From Burkholderiaceae bacterium (GTDB lineage: Bacteria > Pseudomonadota > Gammaproteobacteria > Burkholderiales > Burkholderiaceae_C), in assembly GCA_019745555.1 (NCBI GenBank), contig JAIESX010000035.1:1-64000 (forward strand): a DNA stretch of 64,000 nt. The letters run 5' to 3'. Below are positions 43,129-53,016 of this stretch, in pieces; the stretch's first letter is position 1; each line of letters opens with the position of its first letter. The notes beneath the pieces are model-generated. The model did not search any database, had not been told where the DNA came from, and was given only the letters and a program-made list of their open reading frames with translations. The translations under genes and the position numbers were made by a program.

Positions 43129-43974
43129 ATGGCTCACTACCTCATCGGCGACGTGCAGGGCTGCAACGACGCACTGCAACGCCTGCTCGACACCCTGGCT
43201 TTTTCCCCCAGCCGCGACACGCTGTGGCTGCTGGGTGACCTGGTCAACCGCGGCCCGGACTCGGCCGGTGTGCTGCGCCGGCTCATGGGCTATGGCGACG
43301 CGGCGCGCTGCCTGCTCGGCAACCACGACCTGCACCTGCTGGCCGTGGCCCATGGCGTGCGCCCGCCCCACCGCAGCGACACCGTGGCCGACATCCTGCA
43401 CGCCCCGGACCGCGCGGCCCTGCTGGACTGGCTGCGCCGTCAGTCCCTCGCGCTGCGCCACGCGCAGGCGGGCGAGGAGATCCTGATGGTGCACGCCGGT
43501 GTGCTGCCGGCCTGGGATGCTTCAAAAACGATAGCGCTGGCCGGCGAGCTGGAAACCGTGTTGTGCGGTCCGGCCCTGCCCGATTTCCTGCGGAGCATGT
43601 ACGGCAACGAACCCGCCGCCTGGGACGATGGCCTGCAAGGCGATGCCCGGCTGCGCGTCATCGTCAATGCGCTGACCCGCCTGCGCTTCTGTACGGACGA
43701 CGGAACCATGGAGTTCACCACCAAGGAAGGCGCGGGTGCTGCACCGCCGGGCTACCGGCCCTGGTTCGAGGTGCCGGGCCGGCGCACAGCCGGCGTCACC
43801 GTGGCCTTCGGCCACTGGTCCACGCTGGGCCGGTTGGCGCGCAAGGATGTGCTGGCCCTGGACACGGGCTGCGTCTGGGGCGGCTGCCTCACGGCGCTGC
43901 GCCTGGTGGGCCCCGGCGCGCATGAGCGCATCGAAGTGAAATGCGAAGCCGCGCAGACCCCGGGCACCCCCTGA
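43129..43974 (+). CDS. apaH: Symmetrical bis(5'-nucleosyl)-tetraphosphatase
   Basis: A 281-residue metallophosphoesterase. The metal ligands are seen in MAHYLIGDVQGC, WLLGDLVNRGPDS and LLGNHDLHLLA, and in MVHAGVLPAW and FGHWSTLG. ApaH cleaves Ap4A into two ADP and removes Np4 caps on RNA. The upstream extension of the open frame (to 42916) overlaps the divergent kinase and is ignored. Confidence 0.94.
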   Translation: MAHYLIGDVQGCNDALQRLLDTLAFSPSRDTLWLLGDLVNRGPDSAGVLRRLMGYGDAARCLLGNHDLHLLAVAHGVRPPHRSDTVADILHAPDRAALLDWLRRQSLALRHAQAGEEILMVHAGVLPAWDASKTIALAGELETVLCGPALPDFLRSMYGNEPAAWDDGLQGDARLRVIVNALTRLRFCTDDGTMEFTTKEGAGAAPPGYRPWFEVPGRRTAGVTVAFGHWSTLGRLARKDVLALDTGCVWGGCLTALRLVGPGAHERIEVKCEAAQTPGTP

Positions 43975-43982
43975 AAGAGCGA

Positions 43983-43999
43983 GGGCCCCGACGGGGCCC
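43983..43999. terminator. GC hairpin between apaH and rhlE
   Basis: GGGCCCC (43983-43989) pairs with GGGGCCC (43993-43999) across a 3-nt loop in a convergent intergenic gap. There is no T-run, so factor-independent termination is doubtful. Confidence 0.4.
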
Positions 44000-44007
44000 C
44001 TGGCTTC

Positions 44008-45462
44008 TTACTCGGACTTGAACAGCGCCGCAACCTTGCGCTTGGGCTTGATGTTGGCCGAGACCACACGGCCAGCCGGCTTGGCCACCACTTCCCAGGG
44101 CGCAGGCTCAGCCACTTCCGCCGGCGCCTCGTAGGGCTGGTTGAAGAAGGGATCGGCCGGCTTGACCGGCACGGGGCGCGGTGTGTCACGCGGCGCCGTG
44201 CGACGCTCGCGGCGCTCGCCGCTGCGCTCCTCGTTCTGCTCGTACAGGCGCCGGCCTTCGTTGAAGCGGCCCTGGCGGCGGATGTCCGGCTTGTCCTCGT
44301 CGTACTCGACAGCCTCGATCTCGATCTTGGTCTTGATCAGCTTCTCGATGTCGGCGACCAGACGCGTGTCCTTGGGTGCAACGAAGCTCACGGCCAGACC
44401 CGAGGCGCCGGCACGGCCGGTGCGGCCGATGCGGTGCACATAGTCTTCGGCGTTGAAGGGGATGTCGAAGTTGAACACCGCCGGCACGTCCTTGATGTCC
44501 AGGCCGCGCGCGGCCACATCGGTGCAGACCAGCAGATCGACTTCGCCCTTCTTGAAGGCGTCGAGCGCCTTGAGGCGCTCGTCCTGGCTCTTGTCGCCGT
44601 GCAGGGCCGTGGTCTTGAGGCCTTCACGCTCCAGCGAACGCGCCAGCCGGGCGCAGCCCAGCTTGCTGTTCACGAAGACGAAGGCCTGCTTCATGCCGCG
44701 CTGGCGCAGGATCTGGTGCAGGGCATGGCGTTTGTCGTCATCGCCCACGCTGTAGAAATGCTGCTCCACGGTCGAGGCCGTGGCATTGGAACGCGCGACC
44801 TCGATGGTCACCGGGTCCTGCAGATAGCTCGACGCCAGGCGCTTGATCTCGGGCGAGAAGGTGGCGCTGAACAAAAGGGTCGTGCGCTGCTTGGGCAGGT
44901 AGCTCAGGATGCGCTGCAGGTCCGGCAGGAAGCCGATGTCCAGCATCCGGTCGGCCTCGTCCAGCACCACGTACTCGACTTGGTTGAGCACAGCGTTCTT
45001 GGCCTCGATGTGATCCAGCAGGCGACCCGGCGTGGCCACCAGCACCTCGACCCCCTTCTTGAGCTCGGCGGTCTGCGGCTTCATGTCCATGCCGCCGAAG
45101 ACCACCGCGCTGCGCAGATTGGTGTACTTGGCGTAGAGCTTGACCTGCTGGGCCACCTGGTCGGCCAGTTCGCGCGTGGGCAGCAGCACCAGGGCACGCA
45201 CCGGGTGGCGTGCCGGGGAGGTGGAAGCGTTTTCGTGTTTGAGCAGGCGCTGCAGCAGGGGCAGCGAGAAGGCGGCCGTCTTGCCGGTGCCCGTCTGGGC
45301 CGCGCCCATCACGTCCTTGCCCGTCAGCACCACGGGAATGGCCTGGGCCTGGATGGGCGTCATGAACTCGTAGCCCATCTCGGCCACGGCACGCCGCAGG
45401 GGCTCGGCAAGGGTCAGGTCCGCATAACGCTGGGGCAGGGCTTCGGGGGAATCAGGGGTCAT
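44008..45462 (-). CDS. rhlE: DEAD-box ATP-dependent RNA helicase
   Basis: A 484-residue helicase. Q motif region (FMTPIQAQAIPVVL), Walker A AQTGTGKT, PTRELADQV, DEAD, SAT, and C-terminal ARGLDIKDV and HRIGRTGRAG are all present. The C-terminal 110 residues are Arg/Glu/Pro-rich and would bind RNA. RhlE-type helicases act in ribosome assembly and RNA turnover, often in cold. Assignment to RhlE rather than another DEAD subgroup is from overall form. Confidence 0.9.
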   Translation of the reverse strand: MTPDSPEALPQRYADLTLAEPLRRAVAEMGYEFMTPIQAQAIPVVLTGKDVMGAAQTGTGKTAAFSLPLLQRLLKHENASTSPARHPVRALVLLPTRELADQVAQQVKLYAKYTNLRSAVVFGGMDMKPQTAELKKGVEVLVATPGRLLDHIEAKNAVLNQVEYVVLDEADRMLDIGFLPDLQRILSYLPKQRTTLLFSATFSPEIKRLASSYLQDPVTIEVARSNATASTVEQHFYSVGDDDKRHALHQILRQRGMKQAFVFVNSKLGCARLARSLEREGLKTTALHGDKSQDERLKALDAFKKGEVDLLVCTDVAARGLDIKDVPAVFNFDIPFNAEDYVHRIGRTGRAGASGLAVSFVAPKDTRLVADIEKLIKTKIEIEAVEYDEDKPDIRRQGRFNEGRRLYEQNEERSGERRERRTAPRDTPRPVPVKPADPFFNQPYEAPAEVAEPAPWEVVAKPAGRVVSANIKPKRKVAALFKSE

Positions 45463-45620
45463 CAGGTCTTCGGTAGTGGGCCGTCGACGCGACGGCTGCG
45501 CAGGATGTCCGGGCGCCAGACCCGGACGGCGGATTGCTCAAATTTTGGGCAGACCCGTATTATCCCTGATATCCACCCTCAGGGCCGGGCTGACCCAGAG
45601 CCCCGCTACAGTGCCGGCAT

Positions 45621-46541
45621 ATGTCCGACGACACCCTGCTCAGCCCGGCCCAGACCGCGGCCCGCCTGCCCTACCCCGACCTGGCCCGCGAGATCGCCGC
45701 CCTGCTGGCCGACCCCGCTGTGCAGGTGCCCCCGCGCCTGGTCCAGCCCCTGCCCGGTGGCGGCAGCCTCTTCGTCATGCCGGCGCACGACGCGTGCGTG
45801 GCCATCACCAAGCTCATCAGCTACACCCCGGCCAACGCCGGCACGGGCCGGCCCGCCATCCAGGGCGATGTGGTGGTCTTCGACATCGCTAGCGGCGCGC
45901 GCCGCCTCGTGCTCGACGGCCCCACGGTCACGGCGCGGCGCACGGCTGCGGTCTCGCTGCTGGCAGCGCAGACGCTGGCGCCGAACCCGCAAGGTCCCCT
46001 GCTCATCGTCGGGGCCGGTGTGCAGGGCCGATCGCACCTGGAGGCGTTTGCAGTCGGCCTGGGCCTGCGGGACGTGAAGATCGCCTCGCGCAGTGCCGCC
46101 AGCGCCCAGGCCCTGGCCGATCACGCGCGAACGCTGGGCCTGGAGGCCGAAGTGATCACCGACCCCGACGCTGCACTGGCCGATTGCCCGCTGGTCGTCA
46201 CCTGCACCCCGGCCAGCGGCGTGGTGCTGCGCGCCGCCCCGCGACCCGACGCTTTCATCGCCGCCGTGGGCGCCTTCACGCCACGCATGGTGGAACTGGC
46301 GCCCGAACTCTGCCGCGAATTCGCAGCTCGGGGCACGATCGTGGTGGACACGCGTGATGCCGACCACGAAGCCGGCGACCTGCTGCAGGCCGGGCTGGAT
46401 GTGTCCCAGTTCATCGCCTTGCAGGACACACTGCGCACAAAGAAAAACCGGCCAGGATTGACATCCGGGCCGGTTCTGTTCAAGAGCTGCGGCTGGGCCG
46501 GCTGGGACCTGGCCGCGGCGCGGCTGGCCCTGCTTGACTGA
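45621..46541 (+). CDS. Ornithine cyclodeaminase / delta-1-pyrroline-2-carboxylate reductase family
   Basis: A 306-residue mu-crystallin-fold enzyme. The NAD(P) loop is LIVGAGVQGRSHLEAF, preceded by LDGPTVTARRTAA, and Asp/Arg positions in VVDTRDADHEAGDLLQAG are typical. Short-form members reduce delta-1-pyrroline-2-carboxylate or delta-1-piperideine-2-carboxylate to proline or pipecolate. Its neighbour is dcd (convergent), which does not help decide. Substrate not settled. Confidence 0.85.
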   Translation: MSDDTLLSPAQTAARLPYPDLAREIAALLADPAVQVPPRLVQPLPGGGSLFVMPAHDACVAITKLISYTPANAGTGRPAIQGDVVVFDIASGARRLVLDGPTVTARRTAAVSLLAAQTLAPNPQGPLLIVGAGVQGRSHLEAFAVGLGLRDVKIASRSAASAQALADHARTLGLEAEVITDPDAALADCPLVVTCTPASGVVLRAAPRPDAFIAAVGAFTPRMVELAPELCREFAARGTIVVDTRDADHEAGDLLQAGLDVSQFIALQDTLRTKKNRPGLTSGPVLFKSCGWAGWDLAAARLALLD

Positions 46542-46545
46542 GGCT

Positions 46546-47115
46546 TCAGGTCTTCGGCAGCGTCACCCCGTGCTGCCCCTGGTACTTGCCACCCCGGTCC
46601 TTGTAGCTGGTCTCGCAGACCTCGTCACTCTCGAAGAACAGCACCTGGGCGCAGCCCTCGCCCGCGTAGATCTTGGCCGGCAGGGGCGTGGTGTTGGAGA
46701 ACTCCAGCGTCACATAGCCTTCCCACTCGGGCTCAAAGGGCGTGACGTTGACGATGATGCCGCAGCGCGCATAAGTGCTCTTGCCCAGGCAGATGGTCAG
46801 CACATTCCGCGGGATGCGGAAGTACTCCACCGTGCGCGCCAGCGCGAAGCTGTTGGGCGGGATGATGCAGACGTCGCTCTCGATGTCCACGAAGCTCTTT
46901 TCGTCGAAGTTCTTCGGGTCCACCACGGTGCTGTGGATGTTGGTGAAGACCTTGAACTCGCGCGCGCAGCGGATGTCGTAGCCGTAGCTGCTGGTGCCGT
47001 AGCTCACGATCTTGTGGCCGTCGGGCGCATGGCGCACCTGGCCTGGCTCGAAGGGCTCGATCATGCCGTGCTGCTCGGCCATGCGGCGGATCCATTTGTC
47101 GCTCTTGATGCTCAT
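46546..47115 (-). CDS. dcd: dCTP deaminase
   Basis: A 189-residue trimeric dUTPase-fold enzyme starting [82 protein letters not shown] and the C-terminal [19 protein letters not shown] are diagnostic. It deaminates dCTP to dUTP for thymidylate synthesis. Single gene; a 51-bp gap to the LysR gene. Confidence 0.96.
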   Translation of the reverse strand: MSIKSDKWIRRMAEQHGMIEPFEPGQVRHAPDGHKIVSYGTSSYGYDIRCAREFKVFTNIHSTVVDPKNFDEKSFVDIESDVCIIPPNSFALARTVEYFRIPRNVLTICLGKSTYARCGIIVNVTPFEPEWEGYVTLEFSNTTPLPAKIYAGEGCAQVLFFESDEVCETSYKDRGGKYQGQHGVTLPKT

Positions 47116-47166
47116 GGTGTTTTCCTGGGAATCGGGGGATTGTAGGGAGTCGTCCGGGACAGCCGT

Positions 47167-48075
47167 TCACGGCGTCGAAAACAGCTCCACCAGGGTCTCG
47201 CGCAACCAGCGGTTGGCCGGATCGGCCTCGAAACGGCGGCTCCAGTGCAGCGAGACCGTGAAGTCGCGCAGCGGGAAGGCCGGCTCGATCAGGGTGTAGC
47301 CGCCACCCGCCGCAAAACCCTGGGCAATGTTGCGCGGCATCACCACGGCCAGGTCGGTCGCGCCAACGATGGCCGGCAGCACCATGAAGTGCTCGGCGGT
47401 GAGGCGGATGCGGTCTTCGAGCTTGAGCAGCTGCAGGATGCGCAGCGTGTCCGAGTGCGTGCGCCCGGCCACGAACTCCAGCTCGTGCAGGGCCTCAAGC
47501 AGGGCCTTGTCCTTGCGCCGCTTCGCCGCGGCGGCAAAGGGGTGGCCGGCGCGCAGCATGACGATGTAGCGGTCCTGCAGCAGCTGCACGCGCTGCGTGT
47601 CCTTGACCGTGGGCAGGAAGCCGAAGGCGAAATCGATCTGCCCGCTGTCGAGTGCGTCGGCAATCGACACCGCCGGCACCGGCAGGGTCTCGATGCGCAC
47701 CCCCGGCGCGCGCTCGCGCAGGGCCACCATGAGATCGGGCAGGAAGCGGCCCTCGCCGATGTCGCTCATGTGGATGCGGAAGGTCTTGTTCGAGGCCGGC
47801 GGGTCGAACTGCGCCGCCTCGCCCAGGGCCTGCTCCAGCGTGACCAGGGCGCTGCGCACGGCTGGCGCCAGGCGCTCGGCCCGTGGCGTGGGCTGCACGC
47901 CCGCCCCGGCACGCACGAACAGCGGGTCCTTGAGCAGCAGGCGCAGCCGCGTCAGGCCCTGGCTCACGGCGGGCTGGGTCAGGTCCAGCAGCTCGGCCGC
48001 ACGACCCACCTTGCGCACGCGGTAGACGGCATCGAACACGCGCAGCAAATTCAGGTCGAGGTCCTTGATATTCAT
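47167..48075 (-). CDS. LysR-family regulator
   Basis: A 302-residue LTTR. The HTH is at about residues 1-60 (LNLLRVFDAVYRVRKVGRAAELLDLTQPAVSQGLTRLRLLLKDPLFVRAGAGVQPTPRAE), followed by a substrate-binding domain (RIHMSDIGEGRFLPDLMVAL). It diverges from iorA across 88 bp containing a dyad, so it probably controls the iorAB-Bug genes; the inducer would be an aromatic or keto acid, by inference. Confidence 0.88.
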   Translation of the reverse strand: MNIKDLDLNLLRVFDAVYRVRKVGRAAELLDLTQPAVSQGLTRLRLLLKDPLFVRAGAGVQPTPRAERLAPAVRSALVTLEQALGEAAQFDPPASNKTFRIHMSDIGEGRFLPDLMVALRERAPGVRIETLPVPAVSIADALDSGQIDFAFGFLPTVKDTQRVQLLQDRYIVMLRAGHPFAAAAKRRKDKALLEALHELEFVAGRTHSDTLRILQLLKLEDRIRLTAEHFMVLPAIVGATDLAVVMPRNIAQGFAAGGGYTLIEPAFPLRDFTVSLHWSRRFEADPANRWLRETLVELFSTP

Positions 48076-48081
48076 ATTTCT

Positions 48082-48103
48082 AATAATTGATAGTCACATT
48101 ATT
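48082..48103. promoter_or_regulatory. Dyad in LysR/iorA intergenic region
   Basis: AATAAT (48082-48087) and ATTATT (48098-48103) are exact inverted repeats 10 bp apart in an AT-rich stretch between the divergent genes. A typical size for a LysR recognition site. iorA begins at a GTG at 48164, preceded by GGAGA. Confidence 0.45.
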
Positions 48104-48163
48104 TTATTGATTAATGAGACTGATCACCTGACACTCGTCGGCTGATCCAACGGAGACAAGCAA

Positions 48164-50317
48164 GTGGAAGTTTCATTCAGCCAGGAGATCAAGTCCCTGG
48201 CACTCGGTCAGGGCCAGACCTTTCATGGCGAAGGCATCCTGGCCATCACCAAGGCCCTGCTGCAATCGGGCGTGTCCTACGTCGGCGGCTACCAGGGCGC
48301 ACCGGTCTCGCACCTGCTCGACGTCATGGTGCAGGCCAAGGGCTATATGGACGAGCTCGGCGTGCACGTCGAGGCCTGTTCCAACGAAGCCTCGGCCGCG
48401 GCCATGCTGGGCGCCTCCATCCACTACCCGCTGCGCGGCGCCGTGACCTGGAAGTCCATCGTCGGCACCAACGTCGCAGCGGACGCACTGTCCAACCTGG
48501 CCTCGCCGGGTGTGACGGGCGGTGTGCTCATCGTCGTGGGCGAGGACTACGGCGAGGGCGCCAGCGTGATCCAGGAGCGCACCCATGCCTACGCGCTCAA
48601 GTCCGGCATGGTGCTGCTCGACCCGCGCCCCGACCTGCAGTGCATGGTGGACACGGTGGAACACGGCTTCGCGCTCTCCGAGGCGTCGAACATGCCCGCC
48701 ATCCTGGAACTGCGCATCCGCGCCTGCCATGTGCGTGGCAGCTTTGCCGCCCGCGACAACCGCGCGCCCAGGATCTCCACGCGCGCGCTGATGGAAGAGC
48801 CCGCCGCCTTCAACTACGAGCGCCTGGCCCACCCGCCCGTGACTTTCCGGCACGAGAAGCTCAAGATCGAGCAGCGCCTGCCGGCCGCACGCGCCTATGT
48901 GCGTGAGCACAAGCTCAACGAGCTCTTTGCCGGCAAGCACAGCGACCTGGGCATCGTGGTGCAGGGCGGGCTCTACAACACCCTGATCCGCACGCTGCAG
49001 CAGTTCGGCCTGGCCGACGCCTTCGGCCAGACCGACATCCCGCTGCTGGTGCTCAACGTGACCTACCCCCTGGTGCCCGAAGAGCTCACCGAGTTCTGCG
49101 TGGGCAAGCGCGCCGTGCTCATGGTCGAGGAAGGCCAGCCCGAGTACATCGAGCAGGAACTGGCCACGATGCTGCGCCGTGCCGACATCCAGACCCCGCT
49201 GCACGGCAAGGACATGCTGTCGGCCGCGGGCGAGTACTCGGCGGAGGTCATGGCCGGCGGCCTGGAGAAGTTCCTGCGCCAGTACCGCAGCGAGCTGCTG
49301 CCCACCACCGTGCCCGAGTGGCTGACCGGCAACCACGAGCGCCGCGCGGCGATTGCCAAGGACCTGGGCCAGCCGCTGCCGGCGCGCCCGCCGGGCATGT
49401 GCATCGGCTGCCCCGAGCGCCCGGTGTTCTCCGCGCTCAAGATCGCGCAGCAGCAGGTGGGCGACGTGCACGTGGCCGGTGACATCGGCTGCCACGCGCT
49501 CGCCACCTTCGAGCCCTTCTCCTTCGGCCACTCCATCCTGGGCTACGGCATGTCCCTGGCCAGCCGCGCCGGTGTCTCGCCCATGATGAATCGCCGCGTG
49601 CTCTCCGTGATGGGCGACGGCGGCTTCTGGCACAACGGCCTGCTGACCGGCGTGCAGAGCGCGCTCTTCAACGGCGACGACGCCGTGCTGCTGATCTTCA
49701 AGAACGGCTACACCTCGGCCACGGGCACGCAGGACATCATCTCCACGCCCGGCAACGAAGCCAAGGAAGACGCCACCGACAAGCGCGCCAGCGTGGTCCA
49801 CACCAACCAGACCATCGAAAGCACGCTCAAGGGCCTGGGCGTGCAGTGGCTGCGCACCGTCACGACCTACGAGGTCGAGAACGTGCGCAAGACCCTGGTG
49901 GACGCCTTCACCTCCGACTTCAACGGCCTCAAGGTCATCGTGGCCGAAGGCGAGTGCCAGCTGGAGCGACAGCGCCGCATCAAGCCCTGGCTGTCCAGCC
50001 TGCTCAAGCAGGGCAAGCGCGTGGAGCGCGTGAAGTACGGTGTGGACGAAGACGTCTGCAACGGCGACCACGCCTGCATCCGCCTGTCCGGCTGCCCCAC
50101 GCTCACGCTCAAGGACAACCCGGACCCGCTCAAGGTCGACCCCGTGGCCACGGTGATCGACGGCTGCGTGGGCTGCGGCCTGTGCGGCGCCAATGCGCAC
50201 GCGGCCACGCTCTGCCCCTCCTTCTACCGCGCCGAAGTGGTGCAGAACCCCAAGTGGCACGAGCGCCTGCTCGCCGGCCTGCGCCGTTCGGTCGTGCGCG
50301 TGCTGCAACCCGCCTGA
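48164..50317 (+). CDS. iorA: Indolepyruvate ferredoxin oxidoreductase, alpha-type subunit
   Basis: A 717-residue ThDP enzyme subunit. The pyrimidine-binding half starts GQTFHGEGILAITKALLQSGVSYVGGYQGAPVSHLLD. The ThDP domain shows MGDGGFWHNG and a C-terminal ferredoxin-like part has Cys clusters (CNGDHACIRLSGCPTL; CVGCGLCGANAHAATLC). IOR decarboxylates aryl-pyruvates to aryl-acetyl-CoA with ferredoxin reduction. GTG start with GGAGA upstream. iorB follows after 15 bp. Confidence 0.88.
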   Translation: MEVSFSQEIKSLALGQGQTFHGEGILAITKALLQSGVSYVGGYQGAPVSHLLDVMVQAKGYMDELGVHVEACSNEASAAAMLGASIHYPLRGAVTWKSIVGTNVAADALSNLASPGVTGGVLIVVGEDYGEGASVIQERTHAYALKSGMVLLDPRPDLQCMVDTVEHGFALSEASNMPAILELRIRACHVRGSFAARDNRAPRISTRALMEEPAAFNYERLAHPPVTFRHEKLKIEQRLPAARAYVREHKLNELFAGKHSDLGIVVQGGLYNTLIRTLQQFGLADAFGQTDIPLLVLNVTYPLVPEELTEFCVGKRAVLMVEEGQPEYIEQELATMLRRADIQTPLHGKDMLSAAGEYSAEVMAGGLEKFLRQYRSELLPTTVPEWLTGNHERRAAIAKDLGQPLPARPPGMCIGCPERPVFSALKIAQQQVGDVHVAGDIGCHALATFEPFSFGHSILGYGMSLASRAGVSPMMNRRVLSVMGDGGFWHNGLLTGVQSALFNGDDAVLLIFKNGYTSATGTQDIISTPGNEAKEDATDKRASVVHTNQTIESTLKGLGVQWLRTVTTYEVENVRKTLVDAFTSDFNGLKVIVAEGECQLERQRRIKPWLSSLLKQGKRVERVKYGVDEDVCNGDHACIRLSGCPTLTLKDNPDPLKVDPVATVIDGCVGCGLCGANAHAATLCPSFYRAEVVQNPKWHERLLAGLRRSVVRVLQPA

Positions 50318-50332
50318 TACCAACACAAGAAC

Positions 50333-51943
50333 ATGACCCGACAACAACCCATTTCCCTGCTGGTCTGCGCCCTCGGTGGCGAAGGTGGCGGCGTGCTCAC
50401 CGAGTGGCTGGTCGAGACCGCGCGCCACGCGGGCTACCCCGTGCAGGCCACCTCCATCCCCGGCGTGGCGCAGCGCACCGGCGCCACCACCTACTACCTC
50501 GAGTTCTTCCCCGTGCCGCATAGCGAGCTAGGCGGCAAGCGCCCCGTGCTCGGCCTCTATCCGGTGCCGGGCCGGCTCGACGCCCTGCTCTCCAGCGAGC
50601 TGCTGGAGACGGTGCGGCAGATCAGCCTGGGCCACGCCAGCCGCGAACGCACGCTGGTGCTGACCTCGTCGGCGCGCGCGCTGACCACCATGGAAAAGAT
50701 GCAGATGGGCGACGGCCGTCGCGACACCCAGGGGCTGATGCAGCTCGTGGCCGCGCACAGCCACAGCCACCACATCGTGGACATGGCCGAGCTCACGCGT
50801 CAGGCCGGCACCATCGTCAGCGCCGTCATGCTGGGCTGCATCGCCGCCAGCGGCCTGCTGCCCATGAAGCGTGAGGACTATGAACACATACTGCAGGACG
50901 GCAGCGGCAGCGCCAAGGCCAGCCTGCGCGGCTTCGCCCTGGGCTACGAGGCCGTGCAGGCCCAGCGCACGCAGGCGCAGTACATCGAGCAGGTGCTGAC
51001 CGCCCCCCGGGCCCAGGCCGTCGCGCCTGCGGACAAGGTGCCAGCCCTGGCTGCCGACGTGGCCCAGGCATTCCCCTCCGTGCTGCACGAGCTCATCGCC
51101 CTGGGCCATGCCCGCCTGGTCGAGTACCAGGGCGCCGCCTATGCCCGCCTCTACATCGAGCGCCTGCAGCGCGTGCTGCAGGCCGAGCGCACCAGCGACC
51201 CGCAGGGTACGCGCGGCTGGGCCGTGACGCGCGAGATGGCGCGCTGGCTCGCGCTGTGGATGGCCTTCGACGACATCATCCGCGTGGCCGACCTCAAGAG
51301 TCGCGCCAGCCGCTGGCAGCGCGTGATCGGCGAGGTCAAGGCCGGCGATGACGACCTGCTCAAGCTCTACGACCACTTCAAGCCCGGCGTGCCCGAGTTC
51401 GCGGCCCTGCTGCCGCAAGGCCCGGCCAACCGCCTGCTGGCCTGGGACCGCAAGCGCGTGCTGGCTGGCAAGACGCCCTGGGCGCTGCCGCTGAAGATCG
51501 GCACGCATTCAATCCTGGGCATGGTCGCGCTGCGCGGCCTGGCCTCGTTCCGCTGGCTGCGCCCGCACGGCAGCCGTTACGCTACCGAGCAGCAGCTGAT
51601 CGGCCAGTGGCTCGATGCCGTGGTGACCGGCACCGCCCGCCACTGGGCCACAGGGCACGAGATCGCGCTCTGCGGCCGCCTGATCAAGGGCTATGGCAGC
51701 ACCAACGAACGCGGCAAGGACAACCTGCTGCACGTGGTGCAGCACCTGGCCCCGGCCACGCATTTCTCCGACGATGCAGCGCGCGCAACGGCCATCGCCG
51801 CCGCACGCACCGCCGCGCTCGCCGATGATGCCGGCAAGGCGCTGGACCAGACTCTGGTACAACACGGTGTCCCCGCGCGGCCCATCAAGCCGCAGCCCAT
51901 CCGCTGGGTGCGCAAGCCGCACCTCAAGAACAAAACCACTTGA
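50333..51943 (+). CDS. iorB: Indolepyruvate oxidoreductase subunit beta family, long form
   Basis: A 536-residue protein. Its first 190 residues match the gamma-domain-type IorB (SLLVCALGGEGGGVLTEWLVETARHAGYPVQATSIPGVAQRTGATTYYLEF). The remaining 340 residues (LHELIALGHARLVEYQGAAYARLYIERL and after) form an extra helical DUF6537-like region, making this much longer than archaeal IorB (about 200). Together with IorA it should act on 2-oxo acids from aromatic amino acids. Confidence 0.85.
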   Translation: MTRQQPISLLVCALGGEGGGVLTEWLVETARHAGYPVQATSIPGVAQRTGATTYYLEFFPVPHSELGGKRPVLGLYPVPGRLDALLSSELLETVRQISLGHASRERTLVLTSSARALTTMEKMQMGDGRRDTQGLMQLVAAHSHSHHIVDMAELTRQAGTIVSAVMLGCIAASGLLPMKREDYEHILQDGSGSAKASLRGFALGYEAVQAQRTQAQYIEQVLTAPRAQAVAPADKVPALAADVAQAFPSVLHELIALGHARLVEYQGAAYARLYIERLQRVLQAERTSDPQGTRGWAVTREMARWLALWMAFDDIIRVADLKSRASRWQRVIGEVKAGDDDLLKLYDHFKPGVPEFAALLPQGPANRLLAWDRKRVLAGKTPWALPLKIGTHSILGMVALRGLASFRWLRPHGSRYATEQQLIGQWLDAVVTGTARHWATGHEIALCGRLIKGYGSTNERGKDNLLHVVQHLAPATHFSDDAARATAIAAARTAALADDAGKALDQTLVQHGVPARPIKPQPIRWVRKPHLKNKTT

Positions 51944-51966
51944 CCCACAGAGAGAAGGAGACTCCC

Positions 51967-52962
51967 ATGACATTCAAGCTTTCCTCCCACGTGCTGCGAC
52001 GCACCGCGCTCGGTGCCCTGGTAGCCGCCGCCGGCCTGCTGCCCATGGCACAGGCCCAGGCGCAGGCCTACCCGACCAAGCCCGTCAAGGTCATCGTGAG
52101 CTTCCCGCCCGGCGGCGTGGCCGACGTGCTGGCCCGACTGGTGGCCGCCCCGCTGCAGGATGCACTGGGCCAGCCCGTGGTGGTCGAGAACCGCGCCGGC
52201 TCGGGCGGCAACATCGGCGGTGATGCCGTGGCCAAGTCCCCGGCCGACGGCTACACCCTGCTGATGAGCTCGGGTGGCACGGTCTCGGTGAACCCGCACA
52301 TCTACGCCAGGATGCCCTTCGACCCGACCAAGGACATCACGCCCGTGGCGTCGGTGGCGCGTGTGGCCGTCTTCCTGGTGACCCGTAACAACCTGCCCGT
52401 GAACAACGCCCAGGAATTCGTCGCCTACATGAAGGCCAACCCGGGCAAGCTGTCCTACGGCTCGCCGGGCAACGGCAGCTCGCCGCACCTGGCCGGTGAG
52501 ATGTTCAAGAGCATGAGCAACACCTTTGCCGTGCATGTGCCCTACCGCGGCGCCGCTCCTGCGCTCAACGACCTGCTGGCGGGCCAGATCGACTACGCTT
52601 TCGACCCGGGCATCGGCCTGACCCACGTACGCGCCGGTCGCCTCAAGCTGCTGGCCGTGGGCAGCCCCAAGCGCTCGGCCCAGTTCCCGGACGTTCCCAC
52701 GGTCGAGGAAGCCGGCCTCAAGGGTTTTGACGCCGACTCCTACTTCGGTTTCTATGCCCCGGCCGGTACGCCCGCCGCGGTCATCACCCGCCTGAACACC
52801 GAGATCAACAAGATCCTCAATACCCAGACCATCAAGGACCGTATCGCTGCGCTGGGCGGCGAAGCCGCACCCATGAGCCCGCAGGGCTTCGCCGCGCGTG
52901 CCGCCGAGGACTCCAAGCGTTTTGGCGCCCTGATCCGCGAGCGCAAGATCACGGCGGACTGA
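51967..52962 (+). CDS. Bug/TctC-family periplasmic solute-binding protein
   Basis: A 331-residue protein with a signal peptide (LGALVAAAGLLPMAQAQAQA) and the Bug fold: YPTKPVKVIVSFPPGGVADVLARLVA, VVVENRAGSGGNIGGDAVAKSPADGYTLLM, LSYGSPGNGSSPHLAGEMF, HVPYRGAAPALNDLLAGQIDYAF. Bug proteins bind carboxylates or amino-acid-derived acids for tripartite tricarboxylate transporters; no membrane components are nearby. It follows iorB by 23 bp and probably delivers a substrate of that pathway. Confidence 0.92.
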   Translation: MTFKLSSHVLRRTALGALVAAAGLLPMAQAQAQAYPTKPVKVIVSFPPGGVADVLARLVAAPLQDALGQPVVVENRAGSGGNIGGDAVAKSPADGYTLLMSSGGTVSVNPHIYARMPFDPTKDITPVASVARVAVFLVTRNNLPVNNAQEFVAYMKANPGKLSYGSPGNGSSPHLAGEMFKSMSNTFAVHVPYRGAAPALNDLLAGQIDYAFDPGIGLTHVRAGRLKLLAVGSPKRSAQFPDVPTVEEAGLKGFDADSYFGFYAPAGTPAAVITRLNTEINKILNTQTIKDRIAALGGEAAPMSPQGFAARAAEDSKRFGALIRERKITAD

Positions 52963-52978
52963 TCCCCTGGACCTGACC

Positions 52979-53007
52979 AGCCCCTGCATGCGTGCAGGGG
53001 CTTTTTT
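52979..53007 (+). terminator. Factor-independent terminator after the Bug gene
   Basis: AGCCCCTGCA (52979-52988) pairs with TGCAGGGGCT (52993-53002), followed by T6. It ends the iorAB-Bug transcript 9 bp before the thioesterase ATG. Confidence 0.9.
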
Positions 53008-53016
53008 GTGCATCCC

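Noticed and set aside
43983-43999. GGGCCCC hairpin as a strong terminator
   Set aside because: No T-run follows, so it is listed only at low confidence.
48173-50521. 782-codon minus-strand frame opposite iorA
   Set aside because: Antisense shadow of iorA; no motifs and compositionally biased.
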